From Phytophthora quininea (taxonomy: Eukaryota > Oomycota > Peronosporomycetes > Peronosporales > Peronosporaceae), in NCBI GenBank assembly GCA_011947345.1, contig JAAVTG010000917.1:62001-126000 (forward strand): a stretch of DNA of 64,000 bases. The letters run 5' to 3'. The position numbers and the translations under genes were made by a program. The notes beneath the pieces are model-generated. The model saw only the letters and a list, made by a program, of their open reading frames with translations. It had not been told where the DNA came from and made no database searches. How positions within the stretch are numbered: position 1 is the stretch's first letter; every line of letters starts with the position of its first letter. This document shows positions 31,812 through 44,621 of the stretch, piece after piece.

Positions 31812-33979
31812 CTCAGGGTTCGTTTGTTGCGGAAGCTCATAAGTTAATATAACAACTCCGTCATCTGAGGGTTTTGCTGGCAAGTTGTTTCTTGTCGTAC
31901 GATTCCTCTGGAAGCAGCAGACCAACGGCAAAGCAAGTGGTCGTTCGGTCTGCAGCCTGCAACCAGCGTCAGTATTGACTGAAGCTGCTGGCGCGAGTCG
32001 GCCTCGATCTGGACGGCGTCGTAGTGGGCGGGTGCCGTACACATCTATCGCTGCCAGTGCAGGCGGTCTCAGCTGTGTACTTCAGACTGGGACGGCACGA
32101 CAGGCAAGCGTCGAGACCACGTCCTTGATGCACGTCAGCGCAAACTTCGTCTACGACCGAATCGACAATGCTTCATCCGATCGACAGCTCAGCCAGAACT
32201 GCCCAGCAACGGACGGATCACCCCACGCCAGCATCGTCATGCTGGCGGCGGCGTTGTTAGAGCCATGACTGATGATATCAGGGCCCGCGCTTCTCAGCCA
32301 TGGAGGCTCCGTCGCAAGTCTGGTTGCAAACTTAACTGGTCAAACTGCAGCAACGGCCTGCTCACACGCCCAATCTTATTCGCATTGCCAGATGGCGGCA
32401 ACGGGCAACCTCGCTTTAACTGGGCCCAACGCAACGGTCGACGCGCGATGCACGAGCGGCGGCGTTTCCTGAGGACGGGCTGCAGTAGTTGCCTGGCGAC
32501 TACCAAGACGACGAAGCGGCACCCGGAGTCACCGCGACGTTCGCGAGCCGCAGCAGCGGGATCCCATGGCGGCGAGCAGCTCGAGCTCCGAGCCCACAAC
32601 GCTTGTCGGCGTTACGACAAGCTCGGTCGCCGATGCCGAAAATCCAGCCAGCGGCTATAAGGCCCCGGGCAGGGAGCGGGCTCGCCAAATGCCTCGTGTT
32701 GGCGGGCGATGCAAGGTGCCGGTGGCCGGTGGCACCAAATCACATCCCAGGACGCGCGTTCGTCCACATGACCATTCTACGGCCCGTCATGCGTGCTCGT
32801 AGTCACGGGCGGCTGGGTCGGTAGAGCGGCGGAGGGCCAGCGTTCGCGGCATCAAGTCATCGCCGCAGGTCACGGCAAGGCCGCTTCCTCACGGACTTGA
32901 AGTGCTCGCAGGGATCGGCACCCCACCGCCACCACACCGGCATCCGTACAGAAGACGGATAACCGTCCACGGTTCCCAGAGTCCATTGCCAGCGAAAAGC
33001 TGCAACGCGACGCTGCTGCTGCAGCTTTCCACTAACGAACGTTGTGGCCGAACAATCGCAGCGAGTTGCAGCTCCGAACCTGACCGCGAAAGAAACGATG
33101 CAGTTCGTTTTCTGGTCGAGACTAAGAATCCGCGGCATGCTATGGTACTTGGCCAAGTATCGATGCCGTCCACGCTCGGAGCGAGGTCTGTATTTGACGA
33201 TGCTGACTGCCGCTGCGGTGACACCGTCCGACTTCGGCAAAAGAGCCATGTTTCCTCAATGCGAACGGGCAGTGCCAATCACGTTTGCTTACGCTGTGGT
33301 ACTTTGGGAGCGTCGTGCACCAGCGCCGAGCTCCTGCCGAGCCAACCGAAGCCGGAAGGAATCAGTGGCGCGTTTCAGCGGCTCTCCTTCCACCCTGCCT
33401 GCGTCGGAAAGCGCTTCCCAGATACTACAAAGTCTTCCCTTTGGGGCGATGTCACGAGGCATGGCACATGCTGGCCAGAAGGCTCGGGGCAACGCTGCTG
33501 CTCGGTGTGAACACTGTACTTTTCTCTCCGAGACCAACAAGTCCTGGCCCGCGCCGGAGGTCCTCGCGCGGTAGCACCGTGCAAAACTCTGCATCCGTCT
33601 TGGCCAAACTGCGGACGGTTCGAGCGGTTTTAACTGCGTTTTCGCGGTGCTTGGTTGAGCGTTGCCCTTCAACCGTCTGCATGCCAAGTCGGAGCAATGC
33701 CCGACAAAGTCCAGAGACACCGCAGCGCCAACCAGAACCCGCGCTTGCCACATGCTGCAACGCACTCGCCACATTCACGGGCGCCGGTGGTTGGCTCGGC
33801 AGTCTCCGCTCGGCAGTCTCCGCCGCGGCGGTCACTTTGCTTCTTGCAGCGGCAGCCAAACCCTCCCGCTTTCGCAGCCCCCAGCTGGCCGCCCCACGTA
33901 GATCGCCAAGGCAGCAGCCGAAAAAGTCACACGCACTCTCACCATCGGCGCAGGAACTTCTCCAGCCAGCTAGCTCTCC
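31812..33979. other. Gene-poor interval, nothing recognised
   Basis: 2.2 kb read on both strands. Open frames reach 250 codons but are biased and overlapping, with no recognisable domain, repeat or RNA gene. It may include the promoter and 5' leader of the gene at 33980. Confidence 0.5.
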
Positions 33980-34554
33980 ATGAACCAGGACGACGTCGCC
34001 AGCGGTTACGCCGCCGCGTGCTCCGTGACCTCGCCCCGCGGAGCAGCAGCAACTGCTGTGCAAGTACAAGTCCGGCAAGTGCTCCAACCCCCGCGCCACC
34101 AAGCGCAACGGCCAGCTGCACACGCTCTGCCATTTCCATCGCGACCGCCAGAATGAGCACCAGCGCAAGAGCGACCGCAAGCACCGCATGGTCAGCGTCG
34201 CGCGGCGCAAGCTCGGCAGTCTCGGCGTGGGCGGCGCCAGCGCGTCGGCACAGTCTGCACTCCATCACGTCGCTCGAGGCGGCGTTCCCCAACGGCTCGG
34301 CCGTGTCGCCGCTCAGCCGCTTTGGCTACGACCAGAACGCGTCGGACGCGGTTCGGAATGCGCAGTACCCGCCGCCGTCAGTACGGACTCCACTGCCGCC
34401 ACCGTCAGCAACTGGCACGCGACTGCCGCCCATCAGCTTCCTCATGCCGGGCAAACTCGACGGCTATCGAGCATCCAGCGCCGCCGTACCGACCTTGCCG
34501 CCGAGCAGCTTCATCACGGACAGTCTCAACGGCAACGCGGGCAAGACGGCGTGA
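33980..34554 (+). CDS. Small Cys/His-rich oomycete protein (possible DNA-binding)
   Basis: Start at ATG 33980. The core is LLCKYKSGKCSNPRATKR, then NGQLHTLCHFHRDRQNEHQR with KSDRKHR: a compact Cys-Cys-Cys-His zinc-finger-like motif with a basic tail, seen in oomycete putative transcription factors. A Ser/Pro-rich C-terminus follows (LEAAFPNGSAVSPLSRFGYD, PLPPPSATGTRLPPISFLMP). About 190 residues. The frame changes by +1 twice (near the CCCC at 34034-34037 and between 34210 and 34260), each needing two missing bases or one extra, so the gene is less secure than its neighbours. The motif is clear; the function is inferred. Confidence 0.5.
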
Positions 34555-35142
34555 AAGCAGAACAGGACGCCAACAAAAGTTTTGTTTCAAACTGCTGCCG
34601 ACTCGACCCTGAGCCGGGTGCCGTCCCCTTCAAGCTACAGCGAACCTTGTAGACGAAGCTCCCTCGTGCCAGACCGACGAAAAGTGTACCATACCATTCC
34701 GCTCGCTGTTATTTAACGCAACATTGGTTGCGCTTGCATCGCTGTTTGTGTTGGGTCAACCGAGGCGACACCTTTTAGGCCGCCGCTTTCATGGCGTCGA
34801 TAGCGCTGCCTCCGAGAAGGCCCCGCAGCTCCTGCGGTGGACTTCAGACAATATATGTATCAAACGCAACATGAGATAGCTCGCGCCGAACGCGAGGCCA
34901 CCCTTGGCAGAAGAGCACGCACCTCCTTCTTGTGTGCCATGCCAGCGTATCTGCTGCATGGTTGGTAGTCGAGGCCTGTTGAAGCAATGTCCTGCGTGAG
35001 TCCGCGGACAGTTCCAGAGAAGTCCTAAATGGCGGCTCCCTAGTGCGTCCCCTGTAATCACCGCATGGCCAGGCAGCATGCAACGGAAAGCTACATACAC
35101 GCGTGCGGGCGGTAGTCGTGAAGAGCACGCACGACGATCCAC
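34555..35142. other. Intergenic, nothing recognised
   Basis: No domain-bearing frame or RNA gene seen on either strand. A minus-strand frame at 34844-35329 may be the tail of the decayed ORF to the right. Confidence 0.45.
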
Positions 35143-35823
35143 TCACAGGAGTCTCTCGTGTCGAATCAAAGTAGCTCTTACATTGATCGATGGTTCCGCC
35201 GAGTAGCCGTGTCTTAGCAGGCTGCAGCATGCGCAGCGCAGCGCAAGTGAGTTTCTGTTGATCTTCACTGCCGACGTGACCAGCTCGGTCTCTCTCGAGC
35301 AGCAGCTGCAGCATCCACTCGGTGTACAACCTCCCCGCTCGTCGTTAGTGCTGGGAACTGCGTCATCTGGTAGCGCAGGCCTTCGATGTGCAAGCAGTGC
35401 TTGATGCCGTAGATGCACGTTCCGCATGTCGGGCGGCAGGGGGCCTAGCCTTGCGCTGCGGACCGCAGTCAAGGCATCCGTGCGCATCCGAACGTCTACG
35501 TGCAGCGTTTTCGGCATGCCGACGACGCATACATTGCGAAGCTTGGCCCACACCAGGTCCTTGTCCGCGTCGGGCGGCTACCTGGGCATCAGCGAGTTCA
35601 TGCCCTCCTCATAGGCCCTGCACGGGACGCAATCGTAGTCGCGCACCAGGTCGAGCGCCGATCCTTTCTTGTACCTAGGCCACGTACGACAAGCCCACGA
35701 GCGTCTCCAGTTCGATGGTCCAGTCGATGCGCTCCGAGCAGACACCATCTTGAGCTTGGAATCAGAGCAGATCGTCAAGTGAGCAGCGCAGCACCGCGGA
35801 TGCAAGTAGTGTTTCTTAGTCAC
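35143..35823 (-). pseudogene. Unrecognised decayed minus-strand ORF
   Basis: Looks protein-like but is broken. From the right: KKGSALDLVRDYDCVP, then AYEEGMNSLMPR, an in-frame TAG (35578-35580), and in the same frame PPDADKDLVWAKLRNVCVVG, MPKTLHVDVRMRTDALTAV. The frame then shifts to HIEGLRYQMTQFPALTTSGE and again to YTEWMLQLLLERDRAGHV. Amino-acid composition and smooth continuity across the breaks suggest a former gene. I cannot name the family. A further upstream frame (35816-36010, MENAFFVVETEPTSTS) could be its first exon. Confidence 0.35.
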
Positions 35824-36289
35824 AGCTTGACATTGGCTGCGTGGTTGCTGTGGACAAGTCGGAGGTAAACGTATCGCCGTGATCGCTTTTGCAGGACGGT
35901 GCTAAAGTCTTCTTCGCAATCTCTTCCTCGTGGGTCTGCAGCATGGTTGCCAGCGCGACGGTCGACGTCGAAGTTGGCTCTGTTTCAACTACAAAGAAAG
36001 CATTTTCCATTCTTATCTACCTCTCTCCAGTCATGATGTTAAATTTCGACTAACCGTCTTGCTGTTTGCATGCCGTATTTGAAAGATACTGAATATTGTT
36101 GTTAAGAGGATTGGAGGATTCTGCGAACAGACAACAAAGTCAGCCCCCTCGAAGGCTCGACAGCGAAGCCGACAGAGAAGGAGGCCGAGCGACACTGCTT
36201 CACTCCCCGAGCGGATACTGCGACTCCCGGACGGCCACGCGGCAGGAAGACACTCCATTATAGCAGGTAGGCGGCCCTCTCCTCCCCTT

Positions 36290-36319
36290 CTCTCTCTCTC
36301 TCTCTCTCTTGGCGTGCCT
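36290..36319 (+). repeat. (TC)n microsatellite in the kinase gene's upstream region
   Basis: About 13-15 TC units 220 bp before the kinase start codon. Pyrimidine tracts like this occur near transcription starts. No regulatory role can be shown here. Confidence 0.85.
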
Positions 36320-36537
36320 CGGCGCTTCAGGAAGATCCCCAACGCCGTAATGCTAGCCACAGCGAGGACAGGATCCCTCTCCTGGGCCGGGTTGGACACT
36401 TACTCACGTGCGAGGGGCTGTCTCCTAACACGAGCCGCCTCGTGTTGTTTGGTCTTGTGCTTACCACCACTCTGTGTGTGTGCTGTTTGTTGCTGTGCTA
36501 CTTAGGAACGCGCCTTGGACCACAGGTCGATGCCGCA

Positions 36538-39500
36538 ATGAGCGCCGACCAGTCTCCGCAGAACCTCCAGCAATTCGAGGATGACATCCTGGTGACGTCG
36601 CCCACCTCCTACGCGCTGCGCGAGTCCATCCGCCGCTCGTCGTCCTCCGCCTCGGCGGACCTCAACCCGTCGCGCGCGGGCTCGGACCAGACGCGCATGC
36701 CGCGCACGTCGTCCCGCAGCGGCATCTTCACCCGCGCGCCGCCCCGCCTCCGCCGCAGCACCCACCGCAGATCCCCGCCGCGCCCAACAGCGGTGGCAGC
36801 GCCTACAACATGCCTCGCCCCGTGTCCAACCCAAACTTGGAGATGCACGACCCCGCAGAAAGCAGCGGCTACCACGGTCACTCGCTGGGACCCAGCTCCA
36901 AGCCCTACGGTACGCCATCGTACGCGTCATCCTACGCTACCACGGCCACCCCAGCTTTAATCCTTCGGCCAGCGCCAGCCCGTACACCGACGGCGGATTC
37001 AGCCAGACAGCGCCAGTGAATGCCAGCAGTCGCCGATCCGTTTCCAGGCGCAGTTTGTTTAGTCGAGAGACATTCATGCTGACACGTGGAGAGAAGGAGT
37101 CACGGATGACAATCCCCGAAGGAACCCCCACGGAGATCAGATGCGAAGGATACCTGACGAAGCGAGGACACTTGTTTACAAACTGGAAGACGAGGTACTT
37201 CACGCTGCGAGGGAATGTGCTGGAATACTATTCAAGCGAGGATAAAGGCAAGAAGTACGGCGCTGTGACGGTGGAAAAAGTGGCCACGTGGTCGGGTGAA
37301 GCGCACGGGTTCATGTTCTACACGACGAAGCAAATCCCTACTACGTGTACGCATCGTCCGAGGCGGAGAGGTTCAGTGGCTGCGCGCGCTAAAGGATTTC
37401 ATGGTGGAGACTGAGGAAGTGAGTTGCGAAGGATATCTGACGAAGCGTGGGCATTTAGTGCCGAGCCAGCGAATGGCGTATTACGTTTTGAATGGTACGT
37501 CGTTGCGCCACTACGCCGATCAGCAGGCATACCGCGAGAACCAGTCAGCGATGGCTGAAGTGGAAATACGGTCTGTGGCGCCATGGGACGGCGAAGCGAA
37601 TGGCTTGATGTTCCAGACGGTAACTGGAAACGTGTTTTACGTGATTGCAGATACTGGTGGGGAGCAGCAGAAGTGGCTTTCCACGGTAAAGAAATCCACA
37701 GCCAACATACCGGAGCCAGTGGCATGCGCAGGGTATCTAACGAAACAGGGTCACAAGCGAAAGAGCTGGAAAAAGCGTTACTTCATCTTGCGCGGAAACA
37801 CGATCTCCTACTACTCGGATTATGATATGGCCAATAACTCAAAGGGCAAGGCACTTGCCGAGGTGCTTGTGGAAGACGTGCAGAAGTGGGATGGCGAGCC
37901 TTTTGGTTTCATGTTCATGACTAACGAGCAGGTTCCGTACTATGTGTATGCCGACAATGACCGTGAACGCAATAAATGGATGAACGCGTTGCACAAGCTA
38001 AACGCAGTAGAGGAAGAGCCTGAGGTGGAGAAGAAGCGATGTCCAAACTGTAATGCCGTCCTCACAGGATCTCGCTTCTGCGGCGCATGCGGCTTCAACT
38101 TGCGGGGCACAACTGTTGGCGAACGGCGGACGACAAATGCCCAATTGGACAACGATGAAGATGATATCGATGGACGCGAAGACGATCTGGAAGAGGAGAC
38201 GACACCGTTTGACGAACTGGAGGCGCTGTCGGAAGGTGCCAGGACACTTCTCCTTGCAGTCATGCAAACTCCTGATGGGGTGGATATCGGCGATAAGGAC
38301 GGCACATATCCTAACCGTTTGACTAGGGGTCTTCTGATCAACCACTTCAACACGACGCTGACTATGATAACACTTCTGCTAGATTTGATCAGGATATCGC
38401 AGATACTCTCAATGAAGTGGAAGCTGCTGACAAAACAGCCACAGTTGCTTATCCAGACTCCGATGAGGAGGACAAGAAGGCCAACGCAGATAAAGAAAAA
38501 CACAAGACGACTCCACCTCGATTCCCCGTGCGTCCACAAAGCGACGATGAATCGAGCGATTCGCCAGAGTCATCGCCTCACGTCTCTCGAGACATTCCAT
38601 CGCCTGTGGTTGCCCCTCCTACGCCACCGAAGGCCAAGAAGGATTCGCTCAAACCAAACTGGGGAGTTGTAGCACCCGAACCCAAAAGCACAGCTTCACA
38701 TCGTTCAGCGATTCTGAAGAGGAAGAGTCCAAGGCAGAACCGAAGCCTGCACCTGTAACGGTGCGGTCATCTTCCCGATCTTCGGCTGGACTACTGATGG
38801 CTGGCATGGGGCGTCGTAAGACGACTGCAATGCTTGCGATGGAGTCGAGCAGTGACGACGAGAGTGAGGATGACTCGAATCTCCCCACAAAGCCGCCTTC
38901 AGATGTCTACGATAAAGGCGAGGAAAAGCCAAAGGATAGTGATGATGATAATGAACAGGAGGAGGACAAGGCAACTGAGGAAGAGCCAGAGAACCGAGAG
39001 CGGAAGAGCTCTGCGGACTCTCTGGAACTTGACACGCGTGGAATTTCTGCGTTCGACGAGCCAGAGCCTGTGGAACTTCCGAAGCTGAAGCATAATGCGA
39101 ACCCATCCATCCGTATGAGCGAACGCACCGATAAGAAAGATATCTACAACTTCATGGAGAGAGAGCTGGATTTCCAACCTCAGTTTGTCCCTTCGGCTGA
39201 TTCTCCAGTGCGCTGTCGGTTCTACAGCTCCATGGCTTATGCTTCAGCGAAGAAGATTATTTTGTTCCTGTCCGACTCGGGTCCGCTTGGTCTTTGGAAG
39301 CAGGATACCGAAGATACCAAGCTAACGATTGACCACAAATGGTCCATGACGCCTTACTTCAGTCGCGCTCAAGATGAAGGTTACGGTATTGTGGTGTGCA
39401 ATCCGTTCTCGAACACTGCTGTTGTGTACGAGGCCGGAGGATTCGAGCGCGAGGTTCCCGTCCCCAACTCTTCCACTCCCAAGGAGCATGTTCTTTTGTG

Positions 39501-41259
39501 TGGGACAACTTTATCACCAAATGCAAGGGCCAAGTCTCTATCATCGCGTACGCTCGCGGTGGCGCGCTTGTCAAGTCCATCCTCGAGACATATGAGCTCA
39601 GCGCTCGCGAGAAGATCCACCGCATCTCTTTGATCGAGTCGAAGCACGAGATCGACCATAACGAGTCTCCTGGAATCCTCGAACTTCTTGGACGCCGTTC
39701 GATTAACTGGGAGGCATCTTACGAGCCTCTTGGCGCGCAGATCGTGGAATCCCAGGCCCGCGTGAATTGTGTGTGCCTTTCGTTAGGATTCATGCCGTCT
39801 CAGGAGGCTGACAATACCCCCAAGACGCTGGAGAAGGCGGAAGATCCCGCGTTTGCTTTTATTGGAGCAAACCCGGATCAACCTGGTATGACTGCTGTCG
39901 TAAAGCACCTCCGAGGCGAGCTTAGAAGGCGAAAGACGGCTACGAAGCCGATTAGTCGCCCTCGTCGTGCTTCCAACATCATTGTGATAGGCGAAACGGA
40001 CGGTGACGAGTCAAGCGATGTGTCTGGCGGTGCTGACGAAGGCAAGAATGGGAACAAGAACAGCGAAACTGGCAAAATCAAACCAACGTATTACTTACCG
40101 AAGCCCGTTCCGAAGTCAAGCCGCGGCTCGAATTCTAGTAGTGGCAACGGATCTGGTAGTGATCGACCGGCCGTGTCGGACAAGGACTTCGAACTGATGA
40201 AGGTCGTGGGCCAAGGTGGCTTTGGTAAGGTCTTCTTGTGCCGGAAGGTGACGGCCCCACACCAGGGCGAGTGCTACGCCATGAAAGTATTGAAGAAGCA
40301 GCAAGTGGTCTCGTCGGGCCTCGTCAATACAACGATGGCGGAGCGGAAGATCCTGACGGAGATTTCCCATCCGTTTGTTGTCAAGCTGCACTACGCTTTC
40401 CAGAGCGAGTCGAAGCTGTATCTTGTCATGGACTACCTCAGCGGCGGCTCTTTGGCAACGCACTTACGCCGTCGCCGCAAATTCCCCGAGGAGTGGGCTC
40501 GATTCTACGCTGCCGAGGTTGCCGCGGCCATTGCCCACCTCCACAGTGCTAACATCATTTACCGTGATGCGAAGCTGGAGAACGTGCTGATGGATCACGA
40601 CGGTCACGTGCGAATCACGGATTTCGGTCTGTCCAAGGTTGGTGTTTCGGGGCTGAAGGGTGCAACGACGTTCTGCGGCACAGCTGCGTACATTGCCCCG
40701 AGCTGCTGAAGGGCCGAACTTACGGTAAGGCTGCCGACTGGTGGTCGTTCGGCATTTTGCTGTACGAAATGATTGGCGGGAAGCCGCCTTACTACCACCG
40801 CAACCGAGACATCATGTTCCAGACCATTCTCAAACAGGACTGGGTTACGTTCTCGCCCAGTTTCTCGGACGCTGCGATTTCCTTGATCAACGGGGTACGT
40901 GAGAGAGGCGTTTTGTCTTTTGGTTGGCTTCTTTGGCTCCTAATCCTTTGTGTGCGTATTTGCAGCTGCTTACTCGCGACCCGATGATGCGTCTTGGTAG
41001 TGGCCCACGTGGTGCCGATGAGGTGTTAACCCACCCGTTCTTTGACAGCATCGACTGGCCGGAACTGCTGGAGCGCAAGATGCAGCCTCCGTTCAACCCC
41101 GGCGTTGGCAAGTTGGACACGCATTATGCGCCTCGCAACATGAACGAGATCACAGCACGCGACCGCGAGCCGAGCGTGATGATGGCCAAGACCGATCGAC
41201 CGAATGACTTCGATGGCTTTAGCTTCGTTGGACGGCCGTCGTCGCTGTCCAATGTGTGA
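36538..41259 (+). CDS. Triple-PH / zinc-ribbon / Arb2-like / AGC protein kinase
   Basis: One ~1,550-codon gene. Order: Ser-rich leader; three PH domains at about 37137-37400, 37425-37700 and 37722-38005 (each opening C-x-GYLTK-x-GH); a zinc ribbon CPNCNAVLTGSRFCGACGF; an acidic linker; an Arb2-like alpha/beta fold (39200-39890: ILFLSDSGPLGLW, GYGIVVCNPF, IIAYARGGALVKSI); and a kinase from 40190 with VGQGGFGKVFL, AMKVLKK, IYRDAKLENVL, ITDFGL, FCGTAAYIAPE. An AGC tail ends in FDGFSF, a hydrophobic-motif phosphosite. Intron 40895-40965. Single-base losses at 36949, 37336, 38326, 38684, 39494 and 40696, plus two short-run ones, split the frames. PH domains imply phosphoinositide-directed membrane recruitment, as in Akt. 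I know of no standard family with this combination. Confidence 0.82.
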
Positions 41260-41526
41260 TGAAACCTCGAGCAAGCAGAGTGCGTGCTGGTATATTTGAG
41301 ATACACATGCGGGACAAGTTGGCGCGTGATAGCATGAAGAAAGAAGGGATCATAGGCTGAAGGAGCCTTTTAGAAAGCTGGCCACGAGTTAGTTGGTGTA
41401 AGCATTCAGAGGCGCCAGCGAGGATGCTTGGGTCTCGTGGCGCATGCGTGAAGGGAACAAGTGAACATGTTGAAAAGTTGGAGTTACGACGGCTTGTTCA
41501 GTAGTTCTTTCGTAGACTCTGTGCTG

Positions 41527-44457
41527 TCAGGTACATGTCGTGGCGAAGCAATCGATTTTGCAGTTGTAGTACAGGTAAGCTTTGGTCACACCTGATCCAT
41601 CGCAGTCGCTGCTCGCTTCGAAAGGCCCTGAACAAACCATCGATGCGGGGTCCGATTCGTACCCGCTAGTGCACGCAAGAGTAGTTTCAAGAGCTTGTTG
41701 CAGAGCGGCATTGGAGTTTCCGCATCCGTCGTTGTTTACACAAGGCCCGCTGCACGTTTCCTGGTACGCTTGCTCAGCGTACTCGCAGCTTCTCGTGAGA
41801 ATTTGCCACTTGGCGAAGGTCGAAAGATCAAGAATTTGGTTCGGAGTCACCACGTGGAAGCCTAGATACACGTCCACGATCGAGTTGAAATACGCCGACG
41901 AGTCTGCAGCAAGTTCGATGGCATCTCCAGGAAGCACAACGATTTCTCGAGAGGTAGCGTCGGCCCAATCGACACCGGATCCATTGACTCGGATCAGCGC
42001 GTGATTATCGTGAACCGAGCAGCAGCCGGAACAATTCATGTATGTAAACGCGGTCAGTTCGCCGTAGAGTGAGTCAGTACGAGCACTTCCGGAGAAACAC
42101 TCCGGTGCACCAACAAGTTTTGCCACAGTTGCGATATCGAACCCAATCAACGGGACTGTCACCTCGTACTGAGTAGACAAAGCCTCCGCAAACGAAAGAG
42201 GAATTGCCCCTCCCCAAGATTCGTTATTGGTCTAACCAGCGGCGTTCCATCTTGATAGTTTGCCCCATTTGCATTTACAACATGGTACGCTGCTGCAGAG
42301 TAAAGTGGACGACTAGCGCTTGCTGGACCATTGGGGATGCCAAATACTAAGTTGCCCTCTATAACGTTTTGAAGTCCGCCGACTACCATGATCGCCGTAG
42401 AGTGCGCCACTTGTCGCCCAAAGTGATGCACTTGGTTGAACGAAATATTGACTTCACGCGACACCAGCAGGTGTGATAGTACTGGTGTGTGGAAGGAATT
42501 GTACTGGAAGCCACGACGTGCAAGAATCGCAATGCCACTACCGCCTATGAACGAGACGTTGTTGTTCACAAGTTGGACGTTGGTGTTCTCTCCAGAGACC
42601 ATCACAGCATTCCCACCGATCGTATCAAAACTACAATGTTCGATGGTGACGTTCTCCACAGACTCTATGTAGATGGCTGCAACGCGAGTCATCGGCCACG
42701 CTGATCCCGGAATACGTTCATCTGCAGGACGGTTTGTTAGCTACCATTTCCAAAGATCATCACATGTTGGCAGACCCTAAAACTTACACACGTTTAGGTG
42801 GTGAAGCTGGGTCCCGCTGAACTTGAGGAAGCGAAAACGCAAATTGAACATATTGGTCTGTGACATCGTCTCGTTTAGCGTTGTGTGAGCGTGTGTCGGT
42901 AGAACGTAGTGGTTCTCTCTGGAGCCGCTTACTCGCAGCAGTTGGTGAAGTACAGGAATCTCGAAGGTGCTTGTTGAGAGCGATGCCGCTGAATCAGACG
43001 AGTTCAATGGGATCAAATAAAGGACTCTGTGGGTCGCATCAAAGAACCATTCACCAGGCGAATTCAGCTCTTCACGAATATTTTCCACGCGAATCGCCGG
43101 GTCGAGAACATCCGCAGATGAAGACCACGAAGTATTTGGCCCACGTGAGAAAACGTCGTAGTCAAGCTCTGAACCTCCCGCTTGGATTGTTAGCGTTGAG
43201 GCCGAAGGGTAAACTCCTTCCAACGAGTATCGCACGCTCGCTGGATGTGTACGTTGTGGTCGAAGTTCTAGCGTGATATCACTAACTCCTGTCCACGTTG
43301 AAGCACGACTGGAAAACGTCGTTGCATTGTAGACAACTTGAGTATCCAGAATTTGTGCCGCCGCGTAAGAGCAGTTGAAATCTTGTGTACTGGAAGACAC
43401 ATCCACGAGGCAATCCGGAAACCCTGCGCGAGGAAGGCGAACGCCGTCGACGTACAATGTTGTGAACGTGGCAAAATCCTCTGGCTTCGTCGGAACGACA
43501 CCAGCCGCCAAACCTGGTAAAATCGAGGACAAGTCTGCACGGAAGATGTTTAGCGCTTTAGTACCTCCCATCGAATTTGTCACTGTAATCGATCCGTCCA
43601 GCGTCCACGCCAAATCCCCGGAGCAACCAGTTTGGATCCTGAGATTTCCACCTCCTCACACCCTCGGCAAGATAGAGAGCAAATTTCCACGCAGTCCTCC
43701 TCTTTCTTCAAGTCCTTGCCGAACAAGTGCGAAAACTCTGCATAAAATGCCTCCGTATAAACTTTCCTGGCAATGTGACTTTGGCAAGAAACCATGCAAC
43801 CATGCACACACGTCGCTATCGGGCCACTCACGTAGCACGTGTGGCCTACCCCAAAACTTTTGTCAACACACACAGCGCCAGCGTCGGTCCCGACATCCTG
43901 CGCCGGCGACGCGACTACCGATAGCGAGTTGGCGCTGAGATTGACACCCATCTGGGCGAATGGATCAGCAGGACCTTGCCACGCATTGACATTTCCGACG
44001 CCATTCCAAAGGAGTCGCGGGGAATGCCCAATCCAGAGCGATACGGGAATCCACACGTAGAAATGGCTGCAGCTTCCTCAGCTGCGTTGCAGTATGCTTG
44101 GTAGGTGACCGGTGCAGTACTGGAGCTGCCCGAGTCGTCCTCCGTAAAATCAAACGTTGTCAGCAGCTCGTAGCGACCAGCTCTGAGGAAGACATTAATG
44201 GGAATTGAGATCAGCTTGTTGTTAGCGCGGACCTCTTGCTGTGCGCGCGCCAGTGTCTGGAACGGGGTAGCAATACTTCCATCAGCCGAGTCGTTGCCAC
44301 TTGGAGAAACGTAGAGATCGAGCGAATCGGTAGCAGCACCGATCGTCGCAGTGCTTGCAAGAGTGCTGATCACGACAGCTAAACCTCTGCAACGTCTCCA
44401 CCACTTTGGATCCCTGGAATTTAGGGTGGAGTTCCTTGAGCTGCATGTGCAGTTCAT
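41527..44457 (-). CDS. Secreted right-handed parallel beta-helix protein
   Basis: Pectin-lyase-like fold, often in secreted polysaccharide-active or adhesive proteins. After a short basic leader there is a signal-peptide-like stretch (GLAVVISTLASTATIGAA), then LYVSPSGNDSADGSIATPFQ, the usual opening of this fold. The helix coils are best seen around VTIEHCSFDTIGGNAVMVSG and VEGNL-type rungs (42300-42690). The C-terminus is Cys-rich (CSGCCSVHDNH, CSGPCVNNDGCGN), suggesting disulphides outside the cell. Intron 42732-42787 joins HHLNV to ERIPGSAWP. Frame losses of one base occur at 44019-44022, 43616-43619 and 42207-42210. About 955 residues. The substrate is not evident; no lyase catalytic motif was recognised. 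Confidence 0.75.
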
Positions 44458-44621
44458 CCTGCTATCAGCTATTCAATCAAGCGAAAGGTCGGACAGTTAG
44501 TCGAAGATAAATGAGGGCAAGAGGCATCGTGCATCTTGCGCTCTTCGCATTCTTCATTGCCGTTGGCTTAGCTGAAGCGACCGTAATAGGCGGCTCAACG
44601 CTGTGCGTTGGGCATTCGACT

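Noticed and set aside
32265..32824. Overlapping plus-strand ORFs of ~110-130 codons
   Set aside because: No domain, no consistent frame, and biased composition. Treated as non-coding.
33452..34210. 252-codon minus-strand ORF
   Set aside because: Trp/Arg/Ser/Cys-rich antisense of the Cys/His-rich gene and its 5' region; no recognisable domain.
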